A stretch of 64,000 bases of DNA from Aureimonas altamirensis (GTDB taxonomy: Bacteria; Pseudomonadota; Alphaproteobacteria; Rhizobiales; Rhizobiaceae). The stretch is taken from positions 62,001-126,000 of the forward strand of contig NZ_BBWQ01000001.1 of assembly GCF_001463885.1 (NCBI RefSeq), written 5' to 3'. Below, piece after piece: positions 27,933-36,400 of this stretch. A model generated the notes under the pieces. That model was not told the DNA's origin. It made no database searches and was given only the letters and a program-made list of their open reading frames with translations. Position 1 is the first letter of the stretch. The number at the start of each line of letters is the position of its first letter. The position numbers and the translations under genes are program-made.

Positions 27933-29321
27933 TCAGGCGACGACGCCGTCCGCCTTGAGGGCGGCATAGGTGTCGTCGAGTGCCTTGCCGAAGCGCGCGA
28001 CCATCTCGCGTACCTCGTCTTCGGTGATGATGAGCGGCGGGCAGAAGGCGATCTGGTCGCCGATGGCGCGGATGATCACGCCATGCTCGTGCCCCTTCAC
28101 GAAGAGCGTGCCGCCGGCCCTGCCTACAGGATCGAAGCGCGTCTTGGTGGCCTTGTCGGCGACCAGTTCCACCGCCGCGATCAGGCCCACGCCACGCACG
28201 TCGCCGACCAGAGGATGGTTTTGGAAGCGCTTCAGCTCTTCCTGCAGGACCGCACCGGAGCGCGCGGCATTCTCGACGAGATTACGCTCGCGGATGATGG
28301 CGAGGTTTTCGTTGGCGATGGCGCAGGACACGGGATGCCCCGTCGTGGTGAAGCCATGGCCGAGCGTGCCGATCTTGGCCGTGTTGTCGGCGATGCCCTG
28401 GTAGATCGCGTCGGAAATCAGCACTGCCGCCAGGGGCGCGTAGGATGAGGCGATCTGCTTGGACGTCACCAGCACGTCGGGCTGGATGTCGTAATACTCG
28501 CAGGCGAAGGTGGTACCGAGACGCCCGAAGCCGTTGATGACCTCGTCCGCGACGATCAGGATATCGTGCTTGCGGCAGATTTCCTGGACGCGCGCCCAAT
28601 AGCCTTCCGGCGGAGGCAGCACGCCGCCGGCACCCATCAACGGCTCGCCGATGAAGGCAGCGATGGTGTCCGCCCCTTCCGCCGCGATCGTGTCTTCCAG
28701 CTCCTGCGCAAGCCGCTCGGTGAACTGGGCTTCGGTTTCGCCCGGCTGGCCGAAGCGCCAGTAGTGCGGGCAGGTCAGGTGCCGCACGGGAATGATCGGC
28801 AGGTCGAAATCGCGGTGGTTGACGGGCAGCCCCGTCAGCGACCCGGAAACCATCGTGATGCCGTGATAGGCATTCTGGCGCGACAGGAACTTCTTCTTTT
28901 CCGGGCGGCCGCGCGCATTGTTGTAATACCAGATCAGCTTGACGACGGTGTCGTTGGCTTCCGAGCCGGAATTGGTGAAGAAGACGCGGTTGACGCTGGC
29001 CGGGGTCATTTTGACCACTGTTTCGGCCAGGTCCACCGACGGCTCGTTCGTCTTGTGGCTGAAGGTGTGGTAGTAGGGCAGCTTCTGGAGCTGGGCGTAG
29101 GCGGCATCCGCGATCCGCTTCTCGCCGAAGCCGACGGCCACGCTCCACAGGCCGGCCATGGCCTCGATATACTGCTTGCCCTGATCGTCGAAGACATAGA
29201 TGCCTTCGCCTCGGTCGATCACGATGGGGCCGGTCTCCTCATGCTTGCGGGCATTGGTGACGGGATGGAGGATATACTCCACATCCCTTGCATAAACGGA
29301 ATTCGGCAGTGCCGCGGACAT
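27933..29321 (-). CDS. Class III (omega) aminotransferase, probably polyamine/amino-alcohol catabolic
   Basis: The 462-residue PLP enzyme has the class III elements: NSGSEANDTVVKLIWYYNN, Asp259-Glu260 in ILIVADEVINGFGR, and catalytic Lys288 in VLVTSKQIASS. It resembles omega-aminotransferases acting on putrescine, beta-alanine or other terminal amines with pyruvate. It is the last gene of a unit with a polyamine-type importer (75 bp after potC), which points to an imported diamine or amino alcohol as amino donor. Sequence does not fix the substrate. Confidence 0.88.
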   Translation of the reverse strand: MSAALPNSVYARDVEYILHPVTNARKHEETGPIVIDRGEGIYVFDDQGKQYIEAMAGLWSVAVGFGEKRIADAAYAQLQKLPYYHTFSHKTNEPSVDLAETVVKMTPASVNRVFFTNSGSEANDTVVKLIWYYNNARGRPEKKKFLSRQNAYHGITMVSGSLTGLPVNHRDFDLPIIPVRHLTCPHYWRFGQPGETEAQFTERLAQELEDTIAAEGADTIAAFIGEPLMGAGGVLPPPEGYWARVQEICRKHDILIVADEVINGFGRLGTTFACEYYDIQPDVLVTSKQIASSYAPLAAVLISDAIYQGIADNTAKIGTLGHGFTTTGHPVSCAIANENLAIIRERNLVENAARSGAVLQEELKRFQNHPLVGDVRGVGLIAAVELVADKATKTRFDPVGRAGGTLFVKGHEHGVIIRAIGDQIAFCPPLIITEDEVREMVARFGKALDDTYAALKADGVVA

Positions 29322-29396
29322 GATGGAAGTTCCTTTCCCTGTGGAGCCGTCAAACCCTGGGGTGTGCTGACGGAAATGCTTTCGTCATACGGTGCT

Positions 29397-30182
29397 TCAG
29401 ACCTTGCCCGCCAGCGATCTTTCCTGTCGCCACCGAAGCAGGGCGGCAAGCCCGGCCAGGAGCAGCGTTCCGAGGATCAGCAGGAACGCGGCCGCGGCCA
29501 CCGCCGGGCTGATGTTCTCGCGGATGGAGGAAAACATCTGGCGGGCTAGCGTACGCTGGTTGGGGCCGGCGACGAACAGCGTCAGCACCACTTCGTCCAG
29601 CGATGTGGCGAAGGCGAAGACCGCGCCGGTCACGATGCCGGGCGCGGCCAGAGGCATGGTTACACGGCGGAACACGGTGAATGGATTGGCGCCGAGGCTG
29701 GCTGCCGCCCGAAGCGATGTGCGGTCGATGCCGGCCAGCGCGGTGGACACGCTGACGATGACGAAGGGGATGCACAGCACCGAGTGCGAGACGATGACGC
29801 CGAGATAGGTCGAGGACAGGCCGATCCGCGCCAGCGAAATCTGCAGCCCGACGCCGAGAACCACCGCCGGCACGACCATCGGCAGCAGGAAGACCGTGCG
29901 GAACAGACCGGCGAGGGGCAGGGCGCTTCCCGCCAGCCCCAGCGCCGCGAGCGTTCCGAGAACGACGGAGACCAGCGTTGCCCCGCCGCCGATGATGAGG
30001 CTGTTGATGATGGAGCGCTGCCACGCCCCGCTGGCCAACTCGTCGAACCAGCGCAGCGAGACACCGGGGATCGGGTAGTTCAGGAACACCGAATCCGTAA
30101 AGGCCAGCGGCAGGATGGCGACGATGGGAAGCAGCAGGAACACAACTGCCGCGATGCCGAAGATGATCTTGAGCGCGCGCAT
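29397..30182 (-). CDS. potC: Polyamine-type ABC permease PotC
   Basis: The 261-residue inner membrane protein has about six hydrophobic segments and the EAA-type loop RAAASLGANPFTVFRRVTMP, close to PotC/PotI permeases. It pairs with PotB to form the channel. The start at 30182 was chosen over an upstream in-frame start because it begins with the first membrane segment (FGIAAVVFLLLPIVAILPLA) and lies 1 bp from the potB stop. The substrate is a polyamine or a similar cation by family. Confidence 0.9.
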   Translation of the reverse strand: MRALKIIFGIAAVVFLLLPIVAILPLAFTDSVFLNYPIPGVSLRWFDELASGAWQRSIINSLIIGGGATLVSVVLGTLAALGLAGSALPLAGLFRTVFLLPMVVPAVVLGVGLQISLARIGLSSTYLGVIVSHSVLCIPFVIVSVSTALAGIDRTSLRAAASLGANPFTVFRRVTMPLAAPGIVTGAVFAFATSLDEVVLTLFVAGPNQRTLARQMFSSIRENISPAVAAAAFLLILGTLLLAGLAALLRWRQERSLAGKV

Positions 30183-30183
30183 G

Positions 30184-31368
30184 TCAGGCCCCCAGCGGCG
30201 CGCCGTTGCGCGACAGCCTGTTGTAGACGACGTAAAGCAGGGTCGTGACGACGAGCAGGATGATGCCCAGCGCACCGGCCATGCCCCAATTGGCCGTCTG
30301 CAACGCGTAGAAGGCGATGATGGACGAGATCATCTGGTCGTTGGGGCCACCCACCAGCGCGGGCGTGATGTAATAGCCGATCGCGACCATGAAGACGAGC
30401 AGGGAGCCCGACAGGACACCCGGCAGGCTGAGCGGCAGCAGCACCCGCCAGAAGGCGCGCAGCGGCGATGCGCCCATCGAGGCCGCGGCCGGCATCAGGT
30501 TTTTCGGGATGGCGGTGATGACCGAATAGATCGGCAGCACCATGAAGGGCAGCAACACATGCGTCATCGCGACGATGACGCCGGCCCGATTGAAGATCAG
30601 CGGCAGCGGCCCCGATATGAGGCCGAGATCCATCAGCGTCCGGTTGATGAGGCCCTGGTCTTGCAGCAGGATGAACCATGCCGCGGTGCGCACGAGCAGC
30701 GATGTCCACAGCGGCAAAAGCACCGCGAGCAGCAGGATATTGCGCTTCCAGCCGGTGACGGACGCCGCAAGCATGGCGTAGGGCAGGCCGATGGCGATGC
30801 AGAAGAGCGTTATGACGGCGGCGATGGAGAAGGTGCGCCAGATGATGAGCCGGTTGGCCGAGCTGCCGGCCGGGCGTGCCTCGATGTCGCCGGCGTCGTT
30901 GCGCTCCAGGTCGACCGCGGCCAGAAGGTTGCGGTCGGTATAGGGGCTGGCGGCGTTCTGTATGGCCGTCCAGAAGGTCGGATCGCCCCAGCGGTCGTCG
31001 ATGGCCACCATGTCGACCGGGTCGCCGTCGGCCATGTCGCGCGCGGCGCGCTGGGTTTTGCCCATCAGCGTGCGGAAACCGGAGGCGGCGCTGTTGAGGC
31101 GCCGCACCGCCGGGCCCAGCTTCGCATTGTCCACCTCGCGCAGGTCCTTCATGAAGGCCTGCTGGATATCCATGGAGGGCGGAGCCTCGCCATCCCATCC
31201 GCCGATGACGGCGGCCGTCTCGGGCAGCGCCCCGGCCATGGCGTCGTCGCGCACCGCCACGGCAATCATGGTCCAGAGCGGCCAGATGAAGAAGACGGCC
31301 AGAAACAGTGCCAGCGGCAGGACAAGCAGCCCGGCCCGCAGGCGGGTGGAGAGGGTGACGTCGGTCAT
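30184..31368 (-). CDS. potB: Polyamine-type ABC permease PotB with large periplasmic insert
   Basis: The 394-residue permease is longer than the 280-300 usual for PotB. A hydrophilic stretch of roughly 120 residues (about 45-165) lies between the first and second membrane segments and should face the periplasm. The remainder is standard, with the EAA-like loop AAASMGASPLRAFWRVLLP. It starts inside the potA stop (ATGA overlap at 31365-31368) and is followed 1 bp later by potC. The insert is not a domain I recognise; some alphaproteobacterial PotB proteins share it. Confidence 0.9.
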   Translation of the reverse strand: MTDVTLSTRLRAGLLVLPLALFLAVFFIWPLWTMIAVAVRDDAMAGALPETAAVIGGWDGEAPPSMDIQQAFMKDLREVDNAKLGPAVRRLNSAASGFRTLMGKTQRAARDMADGDPVDMVAIDDRWGDPTFWTAIQNAASPYTDRNLLAAVDLERNDAGDIEARPAGSSANRLIIWRTFSIAAVITLFCIAIGLPYAMLAASVTGWKRNILLLAVLLPLWTSLLVRTAAWFILLQDQGLINRTLMDLGLISGPLPLIFNRAGVIVAMTHVLLPFMVLPIYSVITAIPKNLMPAAASMGASPLRAFWRVLLPLSLPGVLSGSLLVFMVAIGYYITPALVGGPNDQMISSIIAFYALQTANWGMAGALGIILLVVTTLLYVVYNRLSRNGAPLGA

Positions 31369-32435
31369 GCCGGGAATACCGAGCAATCCGCGGGGTCGAA
31401 GGACATGTTGACCCGCTCGCCCGGGCTGAACGTGCGCGCGCTGCGTTCCAGCCGGGCGACGAACGGCAGTTCCCCGGCGTTGAGGTGCAGGCGAATATGG
31501 TCGCCCTGGTAGACGGCGTCATCCACCGTGACGGAAAAGCTGTTGGCCAAAGGCGGGGTGCGGTCGAGCGCCAGACGCTCCGGCCGGATCGACAGCGTCG
31601 CGGCCCCGGATGCGGGCCCATCCTGCGGGGCGGTGGCCAGGACGCGATGCCCGCCGGGAAGATCCACCGCGACGAAACCGCCCTGGCGGCCGGCCAGCGA
31701 GCATTCGATGAGGTTCGTCTCGCCGATGAACTGCGCGACGAAGCGGTTTTCGGGCCGGTCGTAGACCGCGTCCGGAGAGCCGATCTGCGCGATCCGGCCC
31801 TTGTCGAAGATGGCGATCCTGTCCGACATCGTCAGCGCCTCGGACTGGTCGTGCGTGACGAAGACGATGGTCAGGCCAAGCCGGCGATGCAGGGCGCGGA
31901 TCTCGAGCTGCATCTCCTCGCGGAGCTGCTTGTCGAGCGCGCCGAGCGGCTCGTCCATCAGGATGACCTTCGGCTCGAACACCAGCGCCCGCGTCAGCGC
32001 CACGCGCTGCTGCTGGCCACCGGACAGTTGGGAAGGCTTGCGGTCGGCAAGATGGCCAAGGCGCACCCTGTCGAGGGCGGCCGCCACGGCCTTGCGCGAG
32101 TCCGCTTTGCGCACGCCCCGCATGTCGAGCGGGAAGGCGACGTTTTCGGCGACGGTCATATGCGGGAACAGCGCATAGTTCTGGAACACGACGCCCATGC
32201 CCCGCTTGTGCGGGGGCAGATCGTTGAGTTTCTGCCCGTCGAGCCAGATGGTCCCGGCGCTGGCGCGCTCGAAGCCCGCCAGCATCATCAGGATGGTCGT
32301 CTTGCCGGAGCCCGAAGGCCCCAGCAGGCTCAGGAACTCGCCTTTCGCCACTTCGAGGTTGAGGCCCTCCACGACGCGCATCGGCCCATAGCTTTTGGAC
32401 ACGTCGTTGAGGTGGATGAAGGCGCGTTCATTCAT
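31365..32435 (-). CDS. potA: Polyamine-type ABC transporter ATPase PotA
   Basis: The 356-residue ATPase has Walker A GPSGSGKT (residues 39-46), Q-loop FQNYALFPHMTV, signature LSGGQQQRVALTRAL, Walker B VILMDEPLGALD and the H-loop VTHDQSEAL, followed by a TOBE domain (about 280-355). This is the PotA/MalK subgroup. It lies 12 bp after the binding protein gene with no hairpin in between. It energises PotBC import. Confidence 0.93.
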   Translation of the reverse strand: MNERAFIHLNDVSKSYGPMRVVEGLNLEVAKGEFLSLLGPSGSGKTTILMMLAGFERASAGTIWLDGQKLNDLPPHKRGMGVVFQNYALFPHMTVAENVAFPLDMRGVRKADSRKAVAAALDRVRLGHLADRKPSQLSGGQQQRVALTRALVFEPKVILMDEPLGALDKQLREEMQLEIRALHRRLGLTIVFVTHDQSEALTMSDRIAIFDKGRIAQIGSPDAVYDRPENRFVAQFIGETNLIECSLAGRQGGFVAVDLPGGHRVLATAPQDGPASGAATLSIRPERLALDRTPPLANSFSVTVDDAVYQGDHIRLHLNAGELPFVARLERSARTFSPGERVNMSFDPADCSVFPA

Positions 32436-32447
32436 GCGGATACAGCC

Positions 32448-33494
32448 TTACTGGGCAAGCCAAGCGTTGAAGCGCGCGCTGAGCTCCTCGATATGGTCGA
32501 TCCAGAAATCGGTATCGAGCGAGATCGCGCCTTCCATGTTTGCCGGAGAGGTGGGGAGCTCGGCCGCTTCCGCCGCCGGCACCAGCGTGCCGGCCTCGAC
32601 GTTGGGCAGACCATAGGCGATGTAGTTCGGCAGCTTGGACTGGTTCTCCGGCGCGCTCGCAAAGGAGATGAACTCGAAGGCGGCGTCCTTGTTGGGCGAA
32701 TCCTTCAGCACGACCCAGCTATCCACGGCATAGATGCTGCCCGGCCAGACGATCTTCAGATTGCGGTTCTCGGTCTTGTTGATGCCCGACAGGCGGCCGT
32801 TATAGGCCGTCGTCATGACGACTTCGCCCGAGGCCAGAAGCTGGATCGGCTGGGCGCCGGCTTCCCACCAGACGATATCGGACTTCAGCGCGTCGAGCTT
32901 GGCGAAGGCCCTGTCGACACCCTCGTCGGTGCCGAGAACCTCGTAGACTTCCTCGGGCTTCACGCCGTCGGCCATGAGTGCGAATTCCAGCGCGTATTTC
33001 GGGCCACGGCGAAGGCCGCGCTTGCCCGGAAACTTCTCGGTGTCCCAGAAGTCGGCCCAGCTCTGGGGCGCTTCCTTCAGCTTGTCGCCGTCATAGCTGA
33101 GGCCGGTCGTCCAGACGATGGCGCCGACGCCGCATTCGCTGACCGCAGAGGGGATGAACTTGTCTTCGCCGCCGAGGGCCGACCAGTCGACCGTCTCGTA
33201 AAGGCCGTCGGCGCAACCGAGGGCGAGTTCCTCGGCTTCCACCTGGACCACGTCCCAATTGGCGGGAACGGTTTCCATCTTGGCGGCGATGACGCCGTAG
33301 CCGCCATCCCAGGACTCTTCCAGAACGGGCTTGCCGGACTTTTCGGCAAAGGGCTTGAAGTAGATTTCACGCTGCGCGTCCTGGTAGTTTCCGCCCCAGG
33401 ATACCACCGTCAGGTCGCGGGCCGAAGCCGTGCCTGCGGAGAGGGCGATGCCCAATGCCACCAGGCCCACCGTCGTCGAAATAAGTTTCTTCAT
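32448..33494 (-). CDS. potD: PotD-type periplasmic binding protein
   Basis: The 348-residue protein has a signal peptide ending GTASA (residue 25), then RDLTVVSWGGNYQDAQREIYFKPFAEK, typical of family 1 polyamine/spermidine-binding proteins (quoted as DLTVVSWGGNYQDAQ). The Trp and acidic residues in the later YDGDKL and SWVVLKDSPNKDAAFEFI region fit the ligand site. It leads the potD-potA-potB-potC-aminotransferase unit. GAGGAGA precedes the ATG at 33494. The exact ligand is unknown. Confidence 0.9.
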   Translation of the reverse strand: MKKLISTTVGLVALGIALSAGTASARDLTVVSWGGNYQDAQREIYFKPFAEKSGKPVLEESWDGGYGVIAAKMETVPANWDVVQVEAEELALGCADGLYETVDWSALGGEDKFIPSAVSECGVGAIVWTTGLSYDGDKLKEAPQSWADFWDTEKFPGKRGLRRGPKYALEFALMADGVKPEEVYEVLGTDEGVDRAFAKLDALKSDIVWWEAGAQPIQLLASGEVVMTTAYNGRLSGINKTENRNLKIVWPGSIYAVDSWVVLKDSPNKDAAFEFISFASAPENQSKLPNYIAYGLPNVEAGTLVPAAEAAELPTSPANMEGAISLDTDFWIDHIEELSARFNAWLAQ

Positions 33495-33564
33495 TGAAAT
33501 CGTCTCCTCTGGAAGTCTGGCGAAAGTCAAACACAACCCGCCATGGTCCGCAGCAGGGAAAAGC

Positions 33565-33577
33565 GGGTGTTGAATAT
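33565..33577 (+). promoter_or_regulatory. Motif GGGTGTTGAA upstream of potD
   Basis: GGGTGTTGAA followed by TAT lies in the 131-bp gap between potD and the XRE-cupin gene, about 75 bp upstream of potD. The same decamer, followed by AAT, occurs on the other strand at 34262-34271 in front of the HisD-like gene. The sharing suggests a binding site of the regulator encoded between them. It overlaps the palindrome GAATATTC at 33572-33579. Confidence 0.45.
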
Positions 33578-33625
33578 TCTGTCCGGCAAAGCCTTCGCGG
33601 CTGCACTCGAACGGGCTTGCGAGGC

Positions 33626-34174
33626 TTAGTAAGTGGGCGGCGTGATGGCGCTGACGATGCGCGCCGGCTGCCCCGAAAGGTTGCGGAACCGGTGGGGGAT
33701 CTGGCTGTCGAAATAATAGGCGTCGCCCGTTTCCAGCACGCGCGCTTCGGCGCCGACCGTCACCTCGACGCAGCCCTCCACCACGACGCCGGCCTCCTGC
33801 GCCGCATGCGATATCGCTTCCCCGGTATCGGCCCCCGCCGCGTAGGTTTCGTGCAGCATCAGAAGCGTTCGGTTGGGATGGTCGATGCCGACGATGCGAT
33901 AGGAGATACTGGATGGCCGGCCGGCTTCCGGCAGGTCGTCTGCGCGGTAAAAGGGAGAGTAGGGCGCACTGGACGCGAGCTGCGAAAAGAAGCCGCTCAT
34001 GGTGGAGCCCATGGCCTCCAGTATGGCGCCCAGCGTGTCGACAGACGGGCTCAGCCTGTCGCGCTCGATGAGCGAAATGGTGGAGTGGGAAATGCCGGAG
34101 CGAACCGCCAGTTGCCGGGTCGACAGTTGGCGTCGCCTGCGCAACTCCCTCAGGCCCTGTCCGATCGCAGGCAT
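33626..34174 (-). CDS. XRE-cupin transcriptional regulator (PuuR-like)
   Basis: The 182-residue protein has an N-terminal helix-turn-helix (about residues 8-62, RQLAVRSGISHSTISLIERD) and a C-terminal cupin (about 110-180) with H in QIPHRFRNLSGQP. This layout is that of PuuR-type regulators of polyamine catabolism. It lies between potD (same strand) and the HisD-like gene (divergent). ATG 34174 was preferred to an upstream start because GGGAG lies at the right distance and it begins just before the HTH. Confidence 0.87.
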   Translation of the reverse strand: MPAIGQGLRELRRRRQLSTRQLAVRSGISHSTISLIERDRLSPSVDTLGAILEAMGSTMSGFFSQLASSAPYSPFYRADDLPEAGRPSSISYRIVGIDHPNRTLLMLHETYAAGADTGEAISHAAQEAGVVVEGCVEVTVGAEARVLETGDAYYFDSQIPHRFRNLSGQPARIVSAITPPTY

Positions 34175-34234
34175 ACGATGCTCCCGTGTGATCCCGTCCG
34201 GGCGGGCAGTCAACGCACCGCACAATTTTCAGTC

Positions 34235-34276
34235 ACCACCATCCTACGAGTGGTTGGTATTTTCAACACCCTTGAA
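34235..34276. promoter_or_regulatory. Inverted repeats in the XRE-hisD-like divergent region
   Basis: Two symmetric elements lie in the 183-bp divergent gap: ACCAC-N10-GTGGT at 34235-34254 and TTCAA-CACCC-TTGAA at 34262-34276. The second contains, on the minus strand, the decamer GGGTGTTGAA also found upstream of potD. They are good candidates for operator sites of the XRE-cupin regulator. Confidence 0.45.
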
Positions 34277-34357
34277 TGACCGGATTGGCAGCGGCCGCGC
34301 CGGGTGAGAGCTTCTGCGCGAAAAGATCGACCCCACTCATATCCGCAGGAATGTCCG

Positions 34358-35647
34358 ATGACCCTTTCGACGCCGTCCCCGACTGCCGCGCACGGCCTGT
34401 TCCATATCAAGGCGCCGTCGGCCAGCGCCGAAATCGACGGAACGGAGATCGAATCGACGGTCCGCGACATACTGGGCCGCGTTGCCCGGGAGGGCGACGA
34501 GGCCGTGCGCCATTACAGCCAGGCCTTCGACGGGACGGCGCCGGAGCGATTCGAGGTTTCCGACGCGCAGAAGCAGGAGGCGGTCGCCGCCCTGGAGCCG
34601 GAAGCGCTCGAGGACATGCAGTTCGCCATCGAGCAGGTGCGCCATTTCGCCGAGGCGCAGCGGCAGACCATGTTGCCGCTGGAGATCGAGACCCTGCCGG
34701 GGCTGCATCTGGGCCATCGGATCATCCCGATCCGCCGCGTCGGTGCTTATGTGCCCGGCGGACGCTATCCGCTGTTGTCCGCCCCGGTCATGACCATCGT
34801 TCCGGCGGTCGTTGCCGGCTGCGCCGAAATCGTCGCGTGCCTGCCGCCCAATGCCCATCCTGCCATGATCGCCGGCTGCCACCTTTCCGGTGCGACGCGC
34901 ATCTTCCGGATCGGCGGCGCACAGGCGATCGCGGCGATGGCCTACGGCACCGACAGCGTACCGGCGGTCGACAAGATCGTCGGACCCGGCAACGCCTATG
35001 TCAACGAAGCGAAGCGGCAGGTGTTCGGACGGGTCGGCATCGACCAGTTGGCCGGGCCGAGCGAAATCTACGTGCTGGCCGACGAAACCGGCGATGCCAG
35101 GATGATCGCCACCGATCTTCTGGCCCAGGCCGAGCATGACATCCGCACGCGCGTTGGCCTGATCACGACGTCGGAGACCCTTGGCCGCGCGGTGCAGGCC
35201 GAAGTCGAGGCGCAACTGGCGACTTTGTCGACGGCGGCGGTGGCCGGTGCGGCGTGGAAGACCTATGGCGAGATCGCCGTCGTGCCGGATGAGGATGCGA
35301 TGGTGGCCTATTCCGACCAGATTGCCGCAGAGCACTTGCAGGTCCATACGCGCGACGCCGCAGCATTCGCGCAGCGCCTGTCCAATTATGGGTCCCTGTT
35401 CATCGGCACGAAGGCAAGCGTCGTCTATTCCGACAAATGCTGCGGTACCAACCACACGCTGCCGACCATGGGGGCAGGGCGCTACACCGGCGGCCTGTGG
35501 GTGGGGTCGTACCTGAAGGTCGCGACGCACCAGTGGCTCGACGGCGAAGGCGTGGCTGCCGTTGCGCCCCATGCCGTGCGCCAAAGCGCCCGCGAAGGCC
35601 TGGAAGGCCATCGTCGTGCCGCCGCATTGCGGCTGGGGCTCGCCTGA
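34358..35647 (+). CDS. HisD-family NAD-dependent alcohol dehydrogenase (HpsN-like), not the histidine gene
   Basis: The 429-residue protein keeps the zinc and catalytic residues of histidinol dehydrogenase: Gln257 and His260 in LLAQAEHD, Glu325-His326 in IAAEHLQVH, Asp359 in YSDK and His418 in EGLEGH. However, the C-terminal part NHTLPTMGAGRYTGGLWVGS resembles the HpsN/sulfopropanediol dehydrogenase branch, where canonical HisD has GPNHVLPT...FWSGL. It would oxidise an alcohol to an acid in two NAD steps. Its place beside an aminotransferase and polyamine-type importer, with no his genes near, argues for a catabolic role. ATG 34358 has GCAGGA at 7 nt. Confidence 0.82.
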   Translation: MTLSTPSPTAAHGLFHIKAPSASAEIDGTEIESTVRDILGRVAREGDEAVRHYSQAFDGTAPERFEVSDAQKQEAVAALEPEALEDMQFAIEQVRHFAEAQRQTMLPLEIETLPGLHLGHRIIPIRRVGAYVPGGRYPLLSAPVMTIVPAVVAGCAEIVACLPPNAHPAMIAGCHLSGATRIFRIGGAQAIAAMAYGTDSVPAVDKIVGPGNAYVNEAKRQVFGRVGIDQLAGPSEIYVLADETGDARMIATDLLAQAEHDIRTRVGLITTSETLGRAVQAEVEAQLATLSTAAVAGAAWKTYGEIAVVPDEDAMVAYSDQIAAEHLQVHTRDAAAFAQRLSNYGSLFIGTKASVVYSDKCCGTNHTLPTMGAGRYTGGLWVGSYLKVATHQWLDGEGVAAVAPHAVRQSAREGLEGHRRAAALRLGLA

Positions 35648-35657
35648 GCGTCAGCCT

Positions 35658-36056
35658 TTATCGGCAATCCGCCCGGCGGATATAGAAGGTCTGGACCTGG
35701 CCGTCGCCTTCATAGCGATGCTCGACGGCCGCCAGTTCTCCGCGCAGCAAGGCCGGCTTCCAGGTGGCGCAGCGTTGGCCTGCCATCGCCGACTTTTCCC
35801 GGCGGGCGTCTACCGGCCCGTCCGCGGCGAAGGCATAGACGACCTTGTCGCCTTCCTGCCTGATATCCGTCAGGCGCACGCCGGGCAGGACCTCCCGCGG
35901 AAGGCTCTGCGCCTCCGTTGCGACGGCGTCGAAAACGAATGTCTGGCTGTGGGGCGTCGCCCATGCCTGGACCTCGTCGACGGGCAACTGCATGACGGCA
36001 ATCCCGGCTGCCCCGAGAAGGCCGATCTGGCCGTATCTGCTTCGCAATATGCTCAT
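35658..36056 (-). CDS. Hypothetical protein with N-terminal hydrophobic segment
   Basis: A 132-residue protein begins MSILRSRYGQIGLLGAAGIA, giving one hydrophobic segment that could be a signal anchor, followed by a mainly polar region ending QTFYIRRADC. No family was recognised. It converges with the HisD-like gene (10 bp between stops). An in-frame GTG at 36071 is an alternative start. It is kept as a gene because it fills the space with normal composition and has a signal-like start, but support is limited. Confidence 0.5.
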   Translation of the reverse strand: MSILRSRYGQIGLLGAAGIAVMQLPVDEVQAWATPHSQTFVFDAVATEAQSLPREVLPGVRLTDIRQEGDKVVYAFAADGPVDARREKSAMAGQRCATWKPALLRGELAAVEHRYEGDGQVQTFYIRRADCR

Positions 36057-36195
36057 GACGTCGTGCACCACCTAGACCCCTGGAAGCATGTTTAAACGAT
36101 TCAAATGGGGTTGGGTTGCAGTGCAGCGCGGTCGAATATCGATTTTCGCCGCAAATTTGCCGGAATGGTTAACGCTGTCCTTCCTCATGTTCCCC

Positions 36196-36227
36196 TTGCC
36201 GAGTGGGCTGTAATGTTATAACAAGCC
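36196..36227 (+). promoter_or_regulatory. Zur-type box over the promoter of the zinc operon
   Basis: GTAATGTTATAACAAG (36210-36225) contains the palindrome GTTATAAC and closely resembles alphaproteobacterial Zur sites of the form ATGTTATAACAT. TATAAC at 36217-36222 may serve as the -10, with TTGCCG at 36196-36201 as -35 (15-bp spacer). Zur bound with zinc would block the promoter. It lies 30 bp before the first gene of the aztABC operon. Confidence 0.75.
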
Positions 36228-36253
36228 GGCAACTGGAACACCCCGGCGGCCCG

Positions 36254-36400
36254 ATGCATACAGACAGCCAAACCCGATCGGCAGATGCGGGTCGCAAACC
36301 GCGCTCCGTCATGCAGATGTCGGCCATCCAGCGTCTCGGCATCGTTGCGGCGCCGCTGGTGCTGCTGTGGGCGGCCGTGCTTCTGGTGATGGTGCGATGA
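36254..36400 (+). CDS. 48-residue single-pass membrane protein in zinc operon
   Basis: A small protein starts at ATG 36254 with a polar, basic N-terminus (HTDSQTRSADAGRKPRS) and a C-terminal membrane helix (LGIVAAPLVLLWAAVLLVMV) ending with Arg. Its TGA overlaps the ATG of aztA (36397-36400), which is the main sign that it is real. The ribosome site is weak. It belongs to no family I know. A role as a regulatory or assembly subunit of the zinc importer is a guess from position. Confidence 0.55.
   Translation: MHTDSQTRSADAGRKPRSVMQMSAIQRLGIVAAPLVLLWAAVLLVMVR

Noticed and set aside
34358-35647. Canonical histidine-biosynthesis hisD
   Set aside because: Catalytic residues are kept but the C-terminal active-site region follows the HpsN-like pattern and no his genes are adjacent.
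36203-36253. Upstream start of the small zinc-operon peptide
   Set aside because: The frame opens upstream of 36254, but this would place the start before the Zur-type box and the probable transcription start.
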